NCBI GenBank assembly: GCA_903813345.2
Contig: CAIIXF020000004.1
Span: forward strand, 8,750,196 to 8,812,195
From: Owenia fusiformis
Taxonomy: Eukaryota > Annelida > Polychaeta > Sabellida > Oweniidae
Reading direction: 5' to 3'
DNA length: 62,000 bases
The notes under the pieces are model-generated. The model did no database searches. It was not told the origin of the DNA and saw only the letters and a program-made list of their open reading frames with translations. Shown here in pieces: positions 11,880 to 23,000 of the stretch. Within the stretch, counting starts at the first letter, position 1. Every line of letters begins with the position of its first letter. A program made the position numbers and the translations under genes.

Positions 11880-14820
11880 ATTACTATCACTATATCTTGT
11901 TGAAGGCATAATTAAGGTTACTAGAACATTCCTTGCATGTGTTGTCCTAACTTGATGTAACCAGAAGTTATGAATTTGCCATGTATGTGACAAGCACGTT
12001 ACAGTCTCTTTATTTTGGCAAAGTCGTTGTTAAGGTTGGTACTACATTCCTGGCTCGTGATATCTAAGTCGAACGTAACTTGTATACTCATTTATGCGTG
12101 TCCACACTTTCCTTTGCCTACAACGTTCTATAGTTAATGTTACCAGAACTTTAACTTGGCCACGTATATGTGACGTTGCATTAGCACGTTACAGTCTGTT
12201 ATTTTATTTTTGCAGTCATTGTAAGGTTGCTACTACATTCCTAGCACATGATATTTAAGTAAAATGTAACGTTGTATAAACATCTGTGCGAGTCCAGACC
12301 TTCCTGTGCCTATATCGGTCCAAGACAAACGTTACCAGAACTTTAAACTGGCCAGGTATATGTTACGTTGCATAAGCACATTACAGTTTCACTATTTTTG
12401 CGAAGTCATTGTTAAGGTTGGTTCTACATTCCTGGCACGTAATGTTTAAGTCAAATGTAACGTTCTTTAAACATCTGTGCGAGTCCACACCTTCCTGTAC
12501 CTACAACGTTCCATAATTAACGTACCAGAACTTAAAACTGGCCACGTATATGTGACGTTGCATAAGCACATTACAGTCTCGTTATTTTTGCGAAGTTATC
12601 GTTTAGGTTGGTTCTACGTTCCTGGCACGTGATATTTAAGTCAAATGTAACGTTCTTTGAACATCTGTGCGAGTCCACAACTTCCTGTACCTACAACGTT
12701 CCATAATTAACGTATCAGAAATTTAGATTGGCCACGTATTTATGACGTAATGTAAGTACGTTACATTTTCGTTATTTTGGCGAAGTCATCGTCTAGGTTG
12801 GTTCCACGTTCCTGGCACGTGATATTTAAGTCAAATGTAACGTTCTTTAAACATCTGTGCGAGTCCACACCTTCCTGTACCTACAACGTTCCATATCAAC
12901 GTTACCAGAAATTTAGATTGGCCACGTATATATGACGTAATGTGAGTACGTTACATTTTCGTTATTTTGGTGACGTAATTGTTAAGGTCGCTACTATGTT
13001 CCTTACACGTGATATTTAAGTCAAATGTAACGTTCTTTAAACATCTATGCGAGTCCACACCTTCCTGTACCTACAACGTTCCATATCAACGTTACCAGAA
13101 ATTTAGATTGGCCACGTATATATGACGTAATGTAAGTACGTTACAGTTTCGTTATTTTGGCGACGTAATTGTTAAGGTCGCTACTACGTTCCTGACACGT
13201 GATATTTAAGTCAAATGTAACGTTCTTTAAACATCTGTGCGAGTCCACACCTTCCTGTACCTACAACGTTCCATATCAACGTTACCAGAAATTTAGATTG
13301 GCCACGTATTTATGACGTAATGTAAGTACGTTACATTTTCGTTATTTTGGCGAAGTCATCGTTTAGGTTGGTTCTACGTTCCTAGCACGTGATATTTAAG
13401 TCAAATGTAACGTTCTTTAAACATCTGTGCGAGTCCACACCTTCCTGTACCTACAACGTTCCATATCAACGTTACCAGAAATTTAGATTGGCCACGTATA
13501 TGACGTAATGTGAGTACGTTACATTTTCGTTATTTTGGTGACGTAATTGTTAAGGTCGCTACTATGTTCCTTACACGTGATATTTAAGTCAAATGTAACG
13601 TTCTTTAAACATCTATGCGAGTCCACACCTTCCTGTACCTACAACGTTCCATATCAACGTTACCAGAAATTTAGATTGGCCACGTATATATGACGTAATG
13701 TAAGTACGTTACAGTTTCGTTATTTTGGCGACGTAATTGTTAAGGTCGCTACTACGTTCCTGACACGTGATATTTAAGTCAAATGTAACGTTCTTTAAAC
13801 ATCTGTGCGAGTCCACACCTTCCTGTACCTACAACGTTCCATATCAACGTTACCAGAAATTTAGATTGGCCACGTATTTATGACGTAATGTAAGTACGTT
13901 ACATTTTCGTTATTTTGGCGAAGTCATCGTTTAGGTTGGTTCTACGTTCCTGGCACGTGATATTTAAGTCAAATGTAACGTTCTTTAAACATCTGTGCGA
14001 GTCCACACCTTCCTGTACCTACAACGTTCCATATCAACGTTACCAGAAATTTAGATTGGCCACGTATTTATGACGTAATGTAAGTACATTACATTTTCGT
14101 TATTTTGGTGACGTAATTGTTAAGGTCGCTACTACGTTCCTGACACGTGATATTTAAGTCAAATGTAACGTTCTTTAAACATCTATGCGAGTCCACACCT
14201 TCCTGTACCTACAACGTTCCATATCAACGTTACCAGAAATTTAGATTGGCCACGTATATATGACGTAATGTAAGTACGTGACAGTTTCGTTATTTTGGCA
14301 ACGTTATTGTTAAGGTCGCTACTACGTTCCTGACACGTGATATGTAAGTCAAATGTAACGTTCTTTAAACATCTGTGCGAGTCCACACCTTCCTGTACCT
14401 ACAACGTTCCATATCAACGTTACCAGAAATTTAGATTGGCCACGTATTTATGACGTAATGCAAGTACGTTACATTTTCGTTATTTTGGTGACGTAATTGT
14501 TAAGGTCGCTACTACGTTCCTGACACGTGATATTTAAGTCAAATGTAACGTTCTTTAAACATCTATGCGAGTCCACACCTTCCTGTACCTACAACGTTCC
14601 ATATCAACGTTACCAGAAATTTAGATTGGCCACATATATATGACGTAATGTAAGTACGTTACAGTTTCGTTATTTTGGCGACGTAATTGTTAAGGTCGCT
14701 ACTACGTTCCTGACACGTGATATTTAAGTCAAATGTAACGTTCTTTAAACATCTGTGCGAGTCCACACCTTCCTGTACCTACAACGTTCCATATTTAACG
14801 TTGCTACAACTTGAGACATA
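11880..14820 (+). repeat. 190-bp ACGT-rich satellite with 3-mer and 2-mer higher order
   Basis: About 15 head-to-tail monomers, degenerate at the left and nearly identical from about 12,600. A shared core is 'gagtccacaccttcctgtac' then 'ctacaacgttccatatcaac'. Period is 190 bp (13051 to 13241). Variants occur in a fixed order. A three-monomer block ('cgaagtcatcgt', then 'ctactatgttcctta', then 'ctactacgttcctga') repeats every ~570 bp near 12.7-13.9 kb, followed by an alternating two-monomer block up to 14.8 kb. The monomer is unrelated to the 119-bp satellite apart from AACGTT/ACGT motifs. Confidence 0.92.
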
Positions 14821-14863
14821 TATTCTGACGACGTTATCACAACGTAAAATTGTTAGCTGGGTA

Positions 14864-16636
14864 GTGCTTGAATGGAGACTTGTTTCCACTCCCCGCATTC
14901 TAGTAGAATTTAAATATTTGATCCAAAGGAGTTATTTTAAATCAAACTTGCATTCCGATTAATTAACACTCCAATGATTGTACCGCTTCACTATTGTCTA
15001 AGATAATTATAATGAATTCACGGGACACGATAGTCTTCCTTTTAAACTTTAGTGGTTGGATTGAGACTTGTTTCCCCACCCCGTACACTAGTAAATTTGT
15101 AAATTTTAAATATTTGATTTAGGGAGGTATTTGCAATCCAACTCTGATGATGCAAGACTAGTCAGCCAAGACTAAATTATGAACTTATTATCATTTAGAC
15201 TATTGAGCTCATTAAATTATAATTCCATAGTTAATATAGTTAACACATAGTTAATCCTGTCAACACAATAATGGTATTAATTGGCATGATATGTAGTCAG
15301 AGACGGTTTAAAAAGTTGTTTAGATTAATGATAGTATTAGGAAAAATCCTAACTCAAAGTTTTTGTTCTCTCGCAATCCAGAGCAAACCACTCGCCGGGC
15401 AAGTATTCTTTAAAAACGTGAAGTTTTCACCATGTTGAGCAGTTTTGAAAATTGTCCAATTTGAACCATCACCTTGTATATTTCTGTAACTGCCCCCCCC
15501 CCCTTGACACTCGAGTGTAAGAATCCTTTCCACACTGTCAATGGTTTTACAAAATAGTTCATGTCAGAAAGGGGGAGGGGTGAGTGTGGAGAACAATCAC
15601 TGACTGCGATTTGTATGATTGAATATTATACACTTATCATAAATTCGTAAAGAATAGTTTTAAAATAAACAGCTTGTTTTATGTTATGATTGGAGTGATG
15701 TATGCATAGAAGAATGACACTGGTTTGAAATATCTTAATTATCCCATTGAATGAAGCCATCCGTCCCTCTGTCCATTCTTAACTCATACTAGTTTGATTT
15801 GATTTAAAGGAGAAGTCTCGGTGTAGAACGTGTACACACTAATGAGAACGAATTTAACTCATTTCTATTTAGGCTTCGTTCATATACTAGCGGGGCTTTA
15901 GAGCATTTACAAACGCACGAATTGTATTGTTTTAAGGCAACTTTTATGACATATAATCATTATATTTAAAGCTGATTAATTTTAGATTATATTCGGTTCA
16001 ATTTTACAAATAATGAATAGTATTACAGTATATCGAAAAATGTACAATGATTTACATTAAATTGCGCAGACTGCAAACAATGTACATGGTTGGCGAATTT
16101 GCATGCGCGTTCTTGATAATAAGAATTAAAGGTTGAACTTAAAAATCAAACATTTTCTTTTTTAAACATAATAAATCTTTAAATCAAGAAAATAAAAATA
16201 AGATTGATGATTGAACTTTTCATAGTCAACTGCGACTGTGTCGACGCATGTTTATTTACTTAGCTAATTAGATATGTAAAATTGTTAATGGCCGCAACGG
16301 ATAATACGTACATGTAAGCTGTTCGGATAAGACATTTCTATATGATTAATAACAAATCCCGGGCAGAATGTTATTCAACAGTACCTGATCTTATCAGTTA
16401 TTATTCAATTTGGATAATAAATCTATTATCTCGTCGTATTGATGTTTATTATATAGTGTTTCTCGTTGTGTCATATTCACACTCTGCTTCAATCTCGAGT
16501 TCAAAATCATGGAATGTTAAGTTAACAATCTGAAATATAGTGATGCTAATCAATCAAATATAACAATAAATGGGCAAAGTAGTATATACAAATATGGCAT
16601 AATGAACATAACAAGAGTGTGTATATATACGTGTAC
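14864..16636. other. No gene seen
   Basis: No supported exon. An 11-C run lies at about 15493-15503, next to sequence resembling the 8.5-kb repeat ('ttttcaccatgttgagca' compared with 'ttttcaccattttgagca'). Remaining open frames are short and without motifs. Confidence 0.45.
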
Positions 16637-16684
16637 AGGGTGGGCCAAAAAAGACAATATAACTTTTTTCAAGACACTATAGTC

Positions 16685-17012
16685 CACCCGTGTAGCTCAG
16701 CGGTAGCGCAGGTACCTCTTACGCAATAGGTCCCGGATTCGATCCCCGGTTCAGGCAAGACTAAATTTGCTTGTTTGCGTGAAGTACTTCAGGGTGTTTG
16801 ACTGAGTGGTCCGCAACTCGTACAAAAAGGCTGTGGTGTGTACTTATATGTCTATGTATAAGTGCACATAAAAGAACACAGGGCTCCTTCAAGGAGGGGT
16901 TTCTGGGTCTATCTTCCATGTTAATTACGTAAATTACGACCGTATATATACGGGGCATACCCAAGAGGTATTGCTCACCTTCATTGGTGGTAAACAAAAT
17001 ACAATACAATAA
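16685..17012 (+). mobile_element. tRNA-derived SINE
   Basis: The head is tRNA-like. It has an A box (TAGCTCAGCGGTAGCGC, 16693-16709) and a B box (GGATTCGATCC, from 16735), about 73 nt in all. An unrelated body of about 230 bp and an A-rich simple tail 'aatacaatacaata' follow. This head-body-tail layout is the SINE plan, transcribed by RNA polymerase III. The D and anticodon stems pair poorly, so it is not a working tRNA. Just upstream, 'acagggtgggccaaaaaag' (16636-16654) resembles a mariner terminus, so the SINE may lie in an older element. Confidence 0.75.
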
Positions 17013-19926
17013 CTTTTTTATTTTCCCACCTACTTACCCCAATTTTTGCAATTATATAGTGTCAGGGGTTCTTAGTAATAATATAATGTATCAAGTCCTT
17101 CAACTTGGATTATTTTTGACCTAAGAGAGGAGTTCAATTGGTCCGCCACCCTCTTTGATGATAGATTTTAGTCTTAGTTCATTAGTTGCCTTGCTGATAT
17201 AGCAGTATTAGTAAAATGTTGGCTATGTTTCTGTCAACCTGTCTTAATTGCCAGCTTTAGTTGGGCAAGTTTTAGATTGGGTGCCTTCATACCATCTCCC
17301 TGAGTCCTTCCCTTACCCTATACTCAATGGGGATTGCATCAGGACTATAAGCTTTTTGGTCATCAGGCCGTATCAGTTCAGGAACATTTTGCAAATTATA
17401 TTTATTTCTCAGGGCACACCACGTGTTAAAGCGAGACGCTGGTGACATATTTCATTCAGCTAAAAATGATATGACAAATAATTACATATAAGGAAGCTCT
17501 TTAGAAACATAACTGTTCCGTAACGTGACGACAAAAGTCACCACGTTGGAAGTAATATATTTATTAATCATTCAATAAAGACATATTTGGTTCTCATAAC
17601 CGCCCTTTGAGCTTTTGAGCTTATATCAATAGTTACATGTTTGATTTGGCACCCATTTTGGTAGCCATCTTGGATTTCCATATTAAGTAATTATTTGATG
17701 ACTTAGACTTATTACTCGCCAGAACGGGTAGAACTTATGGTGTTAAACTGGACAAATGACAGTGAACCGAGTCGATGCTTATACGGCTCGAACAAACATT
17801 TTTCCGCTCACAAACTATGATGTGAAGATCACATACCTTGATGTAACATAAATTTGTTTCTAGAGATGTTCGAGATTTTTTAAAATCCTGTTTGACTCGT
17901 GACTTTTTATGTAGGGCGCCGTATTGTAAAGACTTGGTTGTAAATGTACGAAAAATTTCGAACGGAATGCGTGACATATACGTAATTCGCGTGAAAAGTC
18001 CGAACGAAATGCGTATTTTTTTTCGTCGTTCGTATTTTTGCTGTGTAGACGAACTTTTTTAGAAATTTTTCTACAGAAATATTTTTGCTTGACAATTACC
18101 AGATAAAATGCGTATTCGCGTGACATTTTCTGTCACGCAAAAATAACTGGCGTGACTTCAAATTCTTCAGCAAATGAGTGACAAATACGCAAATTGCGGG
18201 ACAGTTGACAGGCCTGCGAGCGGGAACCATCATTTGCGAGTTTGAACTCAATGCGTCTGTGAAATTGACACGTACGTTCGAAATTTTTAATTTGATCTGT
18301 GTGTAATTCTTTTGGTATTGTATGCCACTTATAACACAATCCGTGTGACATTTCAACATTGCTTTGGATTTTTGCAAACTGATTCGTGTCAAGTGTAATT
18401 CTTTGTGTGACACTAGGTAGAACAAGTACGTGTGTGAATGAAAACAAGGCCTGTAATGAGAAAATTCGAAATATTTTTTTCCACAATCGGGGCAACGTTT
18501 TCTCTGACATACATGTTTTTTTTAAATGTATTGATACACTATCAATTTCAGCATTAAGAAGGGTTTTCAATTCGAATCTTCTATAATGGGAGTCCCACTT
18601 ATATAATTTTAAGATCCATTACGTTTTAAGAGAAATATCAGCGAAAACAATATTCATCCAGGGTGTTCTTTGTAGATAATGAAAAAATATATGTTAGACT
18701 TGATGAAATATCCAAACTTAAATATATTTTGACTCCGGTCCATTATGATCGTTGGACTGATTGTTGCACCTTTAAATGTCGAAAATATGTGTCCTGCTAC
18801 AAAACTATAATTTTGTCTTTTTTTATTGAGATTATTTTAATAACTCCTGTTTTAAAGCAATCGTTTGGTCTTCTCTGAAGTTATGGAGGATTTTTGCAAG
18901 GGGCGATTTTCAAAAATCATTTAAAAATATTTTCAAAAGAAATTGATATACTTATTGATCACCCCTCGTATGTACAAAATATACACAATCATTGTATGAT
19001 CTGTAAAATAAAACCTTCTGATTGGTCAGTTCTTGTGCTGCTACTGAGATTGTCCCCGTTGATCATCTCGTCTCAATACAGAAACTATTGGTGTGGAGGG
19101 GACATTGTCAGTAGCAATACAGAGGATCACACGATAAAAACGTTATATCGTCTCGTTCGAATACGGAGTTTCTCGAGCAGAATATATCCTACATTGCACT
19201 TCAAATCATTCAATAACTTATAATATTATTTCGTATCATAGATTTCATTAGGAACCTTACATTGTCGGGTAAAATTAAAAAATAGGTCGCCGGATTAGGT
19301 AATAAACTCTATTTTCAGTTTTTATATTTTTCTATGTGGTCATTATCACATTTTCTGGTGATGTAAAATCAAAAACAATTAAAAAACATAAATTGAAAAA
19401 AGTAAAAAAATAATAAAGTGAATAATGCACGTTTTTGTTTAAAAGCTGTTTAAAACTGAATGATAATATCTAATTAACGTTCTTTTTCTTTTACCCGTGG
19501 AAAGCGAGACGGTGTTCAAAACATATGAATCGATTGACAAAAAAACAATAACCGACAATATTAATTTTTCCTCGTGGTGAAGTGTATAGCTACTTAAAAA
19601 TAGAATACATCAAAGAGAATTGATAGACATTTTTTTGTTTGGAACAGTTTACTGTTCATTAAAGGACCAACCTGTTTAACTCCTTGATGAAAGGTCTTTA
19701 AAAACCTCTGGTAGACACTTGCATGCATACTTTTAGGCTTAGCGTGAGTAGCAATACCTTTTTTAGAACCCCCGGCTAATATTGTGAGTTCATATTCTGT
19801 GACCGCACATCCAATTAAATATTAACTTTGTGCAGTGTGCAGTATTGAATATAAGAATTTCATATTCCTATTTCATTTACGTTTGTTTGACCCACCCGAT
19901 ATATTGTGGAATACTTAGCAACTTAC
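17013..19926. other. No supported gene; possible missing 3' exons of the mucin-like gene
   Basis: Exons downstream of 19927 on the minus strand would lie here or before the window, but I cannot identify one with confidence. At 17,860-18,570 several overlapping minus frames are open at once, with repeated 'gcgtgac' motifs. That pattern suggests biased composition rather than a gene. No family motif was seen. Confidence 0.4.
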
Positions 19927-20048
19927 CTGATTTGAATCAACGCTGATCAACCAGGAAAGGGTTTGATTATGTCCATAGCCACAATTATCGTATCCAGGTG
20001 AGGCGAAACACCCATAACTCCCATTTAAACAGAATGTGTGTCCACAAC
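19927..20048 (-). CDS. Cys-rich exon of the mucin-like gene
   Basis: The acceptor is 'cacctatctgctattag' and the donor CAG|GTAAGT. Read after the phase-1 G of the repeat exon, it gives 41 codons with four Cys, including GCGHTFCLNGSYGCFASPGY. Spacing is vaguely EGF-like but does not fit the six-Cys EGF rule, so no domain is assigned. The first 75 bp of the exon and its acceptor are multiplied in tandem immediately upstream in the gene. Confidence 0.6.
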
Positions 20049-23000
20049 CTAATAGCAGATAGGTGAAGAAGTTCATTATATGTTATATATATGTTAGCCA
20101 CAATTATCGTATCCAGGTGAGGCGAAACACCCATAACTCCCATTTAAACAGAATGTGTGTCCACAACCTAATAGCAGATAGGTGAAGAAATTCATTATAT
20201 GTTATATATATGTTAGCCATACTTATCGTATCCAGGTGAGGCGAAACACCCATAACTCCCATTTAAACAGAATGTGTGTCCACAACCTAATAACAGATAG
20301 GTGAAGAAGTTCATTATATGTTATATATATGTTAGCCATACTTATCGTATCCAGGTGAGGCGAAACACCCATAACTCCCATTTAAACAGAATGTGTGTCC
20401 ACAACCTAATAGCAGATAGGTGAAGAAGTTCATTATATGTTATATATATTTTAGCCACACTTATCGTATCCAGGTGAGGCGAAACACCCATAACTCCCAT
20501 TTAAACAGAATGTGTGTCCACAACCTAATAGCAGATAGGTGAAGAAGTTCATTATATGTTATATATATGTTAGCCACACTTATCGTATCCAGGTGAGGCG
20601 AAACACCCATAACTCCCATTTAAACAGAATGTGTGTCCACAACCTAATTTAGAACGGGTTATACAGGGTGGTATATGGAAATAAATTTAATATATGTACT
20701 ATATAACTACTATGGATCTTGGGCTGAATCAATAAAAATTCAATACCGACCAAAATTGTGATTTACTGTTATTACATATCTCTTTTGTAAAACAAAAGAG
20801 GTCATGAAGCACATGAAATGATTACAGCGAAACTAATTATAAAAGGTGATACGATTATCATACAAGTTAAGTGAAAATAGTTGACATTGATGACCCTGAA
20901 TAAACAAACATTTTAAGTGAAAAATAGTTGACATTAATGACCCTAAATGAACAAACATTTCAAGTGAAAATAGTTGACATTAATGACCCTGAATGAACAA
21001 ACATTTCAAGTGAAAATAGTTGACATTAATGACCCTGAATGAACAAACATTTTAAGTGAAAATAGTTGACATTAATGACCCTGAATGAACAAACATTTTA
21101 AGTGAAAATAGTTGACATTAATGACCCTGAATGAACAAATATTAAGTGAAAATGGTTGACATTAATGACCCTGAATGAACAAACATTATATGAAAATAGT
21201 TGACATTAATGACCCTGAATGAACAAACATTAAGTGAAAATAGTTGACATTAATGACCCTGAATGAACAAATATTAAGTGAAAATAGTTGACATTAATGA
21301 CCCTGAATGAACAAATATTAAGTGAAAATAGTTGACATTAATGACCCTGAATGAACAAACATTAAGTGAAAATAGTTGACATTAATGATCCTGAATGAAC
21401 AAACACTTTAAGTGAAAATAGTTGAAATTAATGACCCTGAATGAACAAACATTAAGTGAAAATAGTTGATATTAATGACCCCGAATGAACAAACATACCT
21501 AACATATTAAAATAAGAAAATGAAAACCGATGAACGTTATGCTTATTGGAGACATAAAAGAACAGAATAATCGTATTTTTTAAACTCGTTGTCGGTTTTC
21601 CTCAAAGGGATGCCAAGGCGTATTTTTTCAATTTTCTACCATCATGGGAGTACTTCAAAAATGAATTTATTGCATTTTGAGGCACCGTGTATCTAAAATT
21701 ACTTTATTTCATATAAAAAAGCTAAGATTTGTATTAAGATATCGTAATGTCATATTCACCAGGTGAGTATGGCATATTCACCCGTATCACAAATACCGTG
21801 CAACCATGAATGTATGTCATATTCCGCGTAACACTTACCTAAATACATGTAGTTCCTTGTCAATCCACACTTATTTGATATGGTTTGTGGATACATTTTT
21901 TCAATGCCGCTTGCAGGAATTCTTGTTGGTGTTTGAACAGTTGATGTACCAATTGTAGAAAATATTGCTGTTGGAGAGTTCCTGTTGGTGACCGAATCAC
22001 TGCTTTTTGCAGAAACGATTTCATCTACTGTCGTTGTGGATATACGGGTAGCCTCTGGAGTCAGATTAGGTGAAGAGGAATTCCTGTTGATAGCTTCATC
22101 ATCGCTTGTGGTAAATAAGGCATTATATATTGACATCTTTGTTGATAATATCCCAGTAGCCTCTGTAGTCAAATTTTCTGTGGAAGATTCCTTGTTGATG
22201 GTCGAGTCATTACTCGTATCGGATGACGTATTTGTTGTTGACATCTGGATAGCCTTTCGAGTCTGACTTTCAGTAGAAGATTGCGTCTTTATGGTTGGAG
22301 CTTTGCTTGTTGTAGATCTGGTAATAACTCTTGTAGTTTTTGATGTAGATATCCTGGTAGCCTCTGAAATCAAACCTGCTGTTGGGGATTCAGTGTTGAT
22401 TGCTGGATCATTGCTTGCGGTAAATAAAGTGTTCTCTATTGTCGTATTCGTTGACGATGTCCTGGTAGCCTCTGGAGGCAAATCTGCTATTTGAGTAAAA
22501 ACAGTGTCGATGGATGGATCATCGCTTGTTGTAATTAAGATGTCATTTCTTGTCGAATTTGTTGACGATATCCTAATATCCTCTTGAGTCAAGTCTTCTG
22601 TTGCGGATTCAGTGTTGAATGATGGATCATCGCTTGTTGTAAATACGGTCTTATCTCTCGTATTTGTTGACGATATCCTGTGAGACTCTGGAGGCAAATC
22701 TGCTGTTTGGGATTCGGTGTTGATGACCGGATCTTTGCCTGTTGTAAATAAGGTCTTTTTTCTTGTCGTAGTCAATGAAAATACCTGGGTAGGCTCTGGA
22801 CTATTATATGATTCTGTTCTAATAACTGGAGATTTTCTGGTTGTAATCAAAGTTTTATAACTTATTCCACTCGGTGAAAATGCCTGGGACATATATGAAG
22901 TGGTCTCAGTTGCACTAGATTCCTTATTGACGGCTGGATCATTGATGATAGGAACTTAAAGAAAAAAATGAATCGATTATTTATAATGTTCACTTACCAA

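Larger units (their letters stand above)
2797..14861. mobile_element. Putative 12-kb element between CCCAGC(A/T)AACA inverted ends
   Basis: Left end CCCAGCAAACA (2797) and right end TGTTAGCTGGG (to 14861) are inverted copies with one mismatch, and both are flanked by TA (2795-2796 and 14862-14863). That is compatible with a 2-bp target duplication. Each end leads at once into ACGT-rich tandem repeats: 119-bp units on the left, 190-bp units on the right. The interior holds other MITEs, a large palindrome and exon-like pieces, but no long transposase frame. One large non-autonomous element is an inference; two separate truncated elements of one family would look the same. Confidence 0.35.

Noticed and set aside
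16685-16757. Functional tRNA gene
   Set aside because: A and B boxes are present, but the D and anticodon stems pair poorly and it continues into a SINE body and tail.
18096-18570. Minus-strand open frames of 145 and 109 codons
   Set aside because: Three frames are open together over a composition-biased stretch with 'gcgtgac' repeats. No motif, no splice context, and no phase link to the mucin-like exons.
21985-22494. Plus-strand Val-rich frames
   Set aside because: Antisense shadows of the Ser/Thr repeat exon; the repeat gives open frames on both strands.
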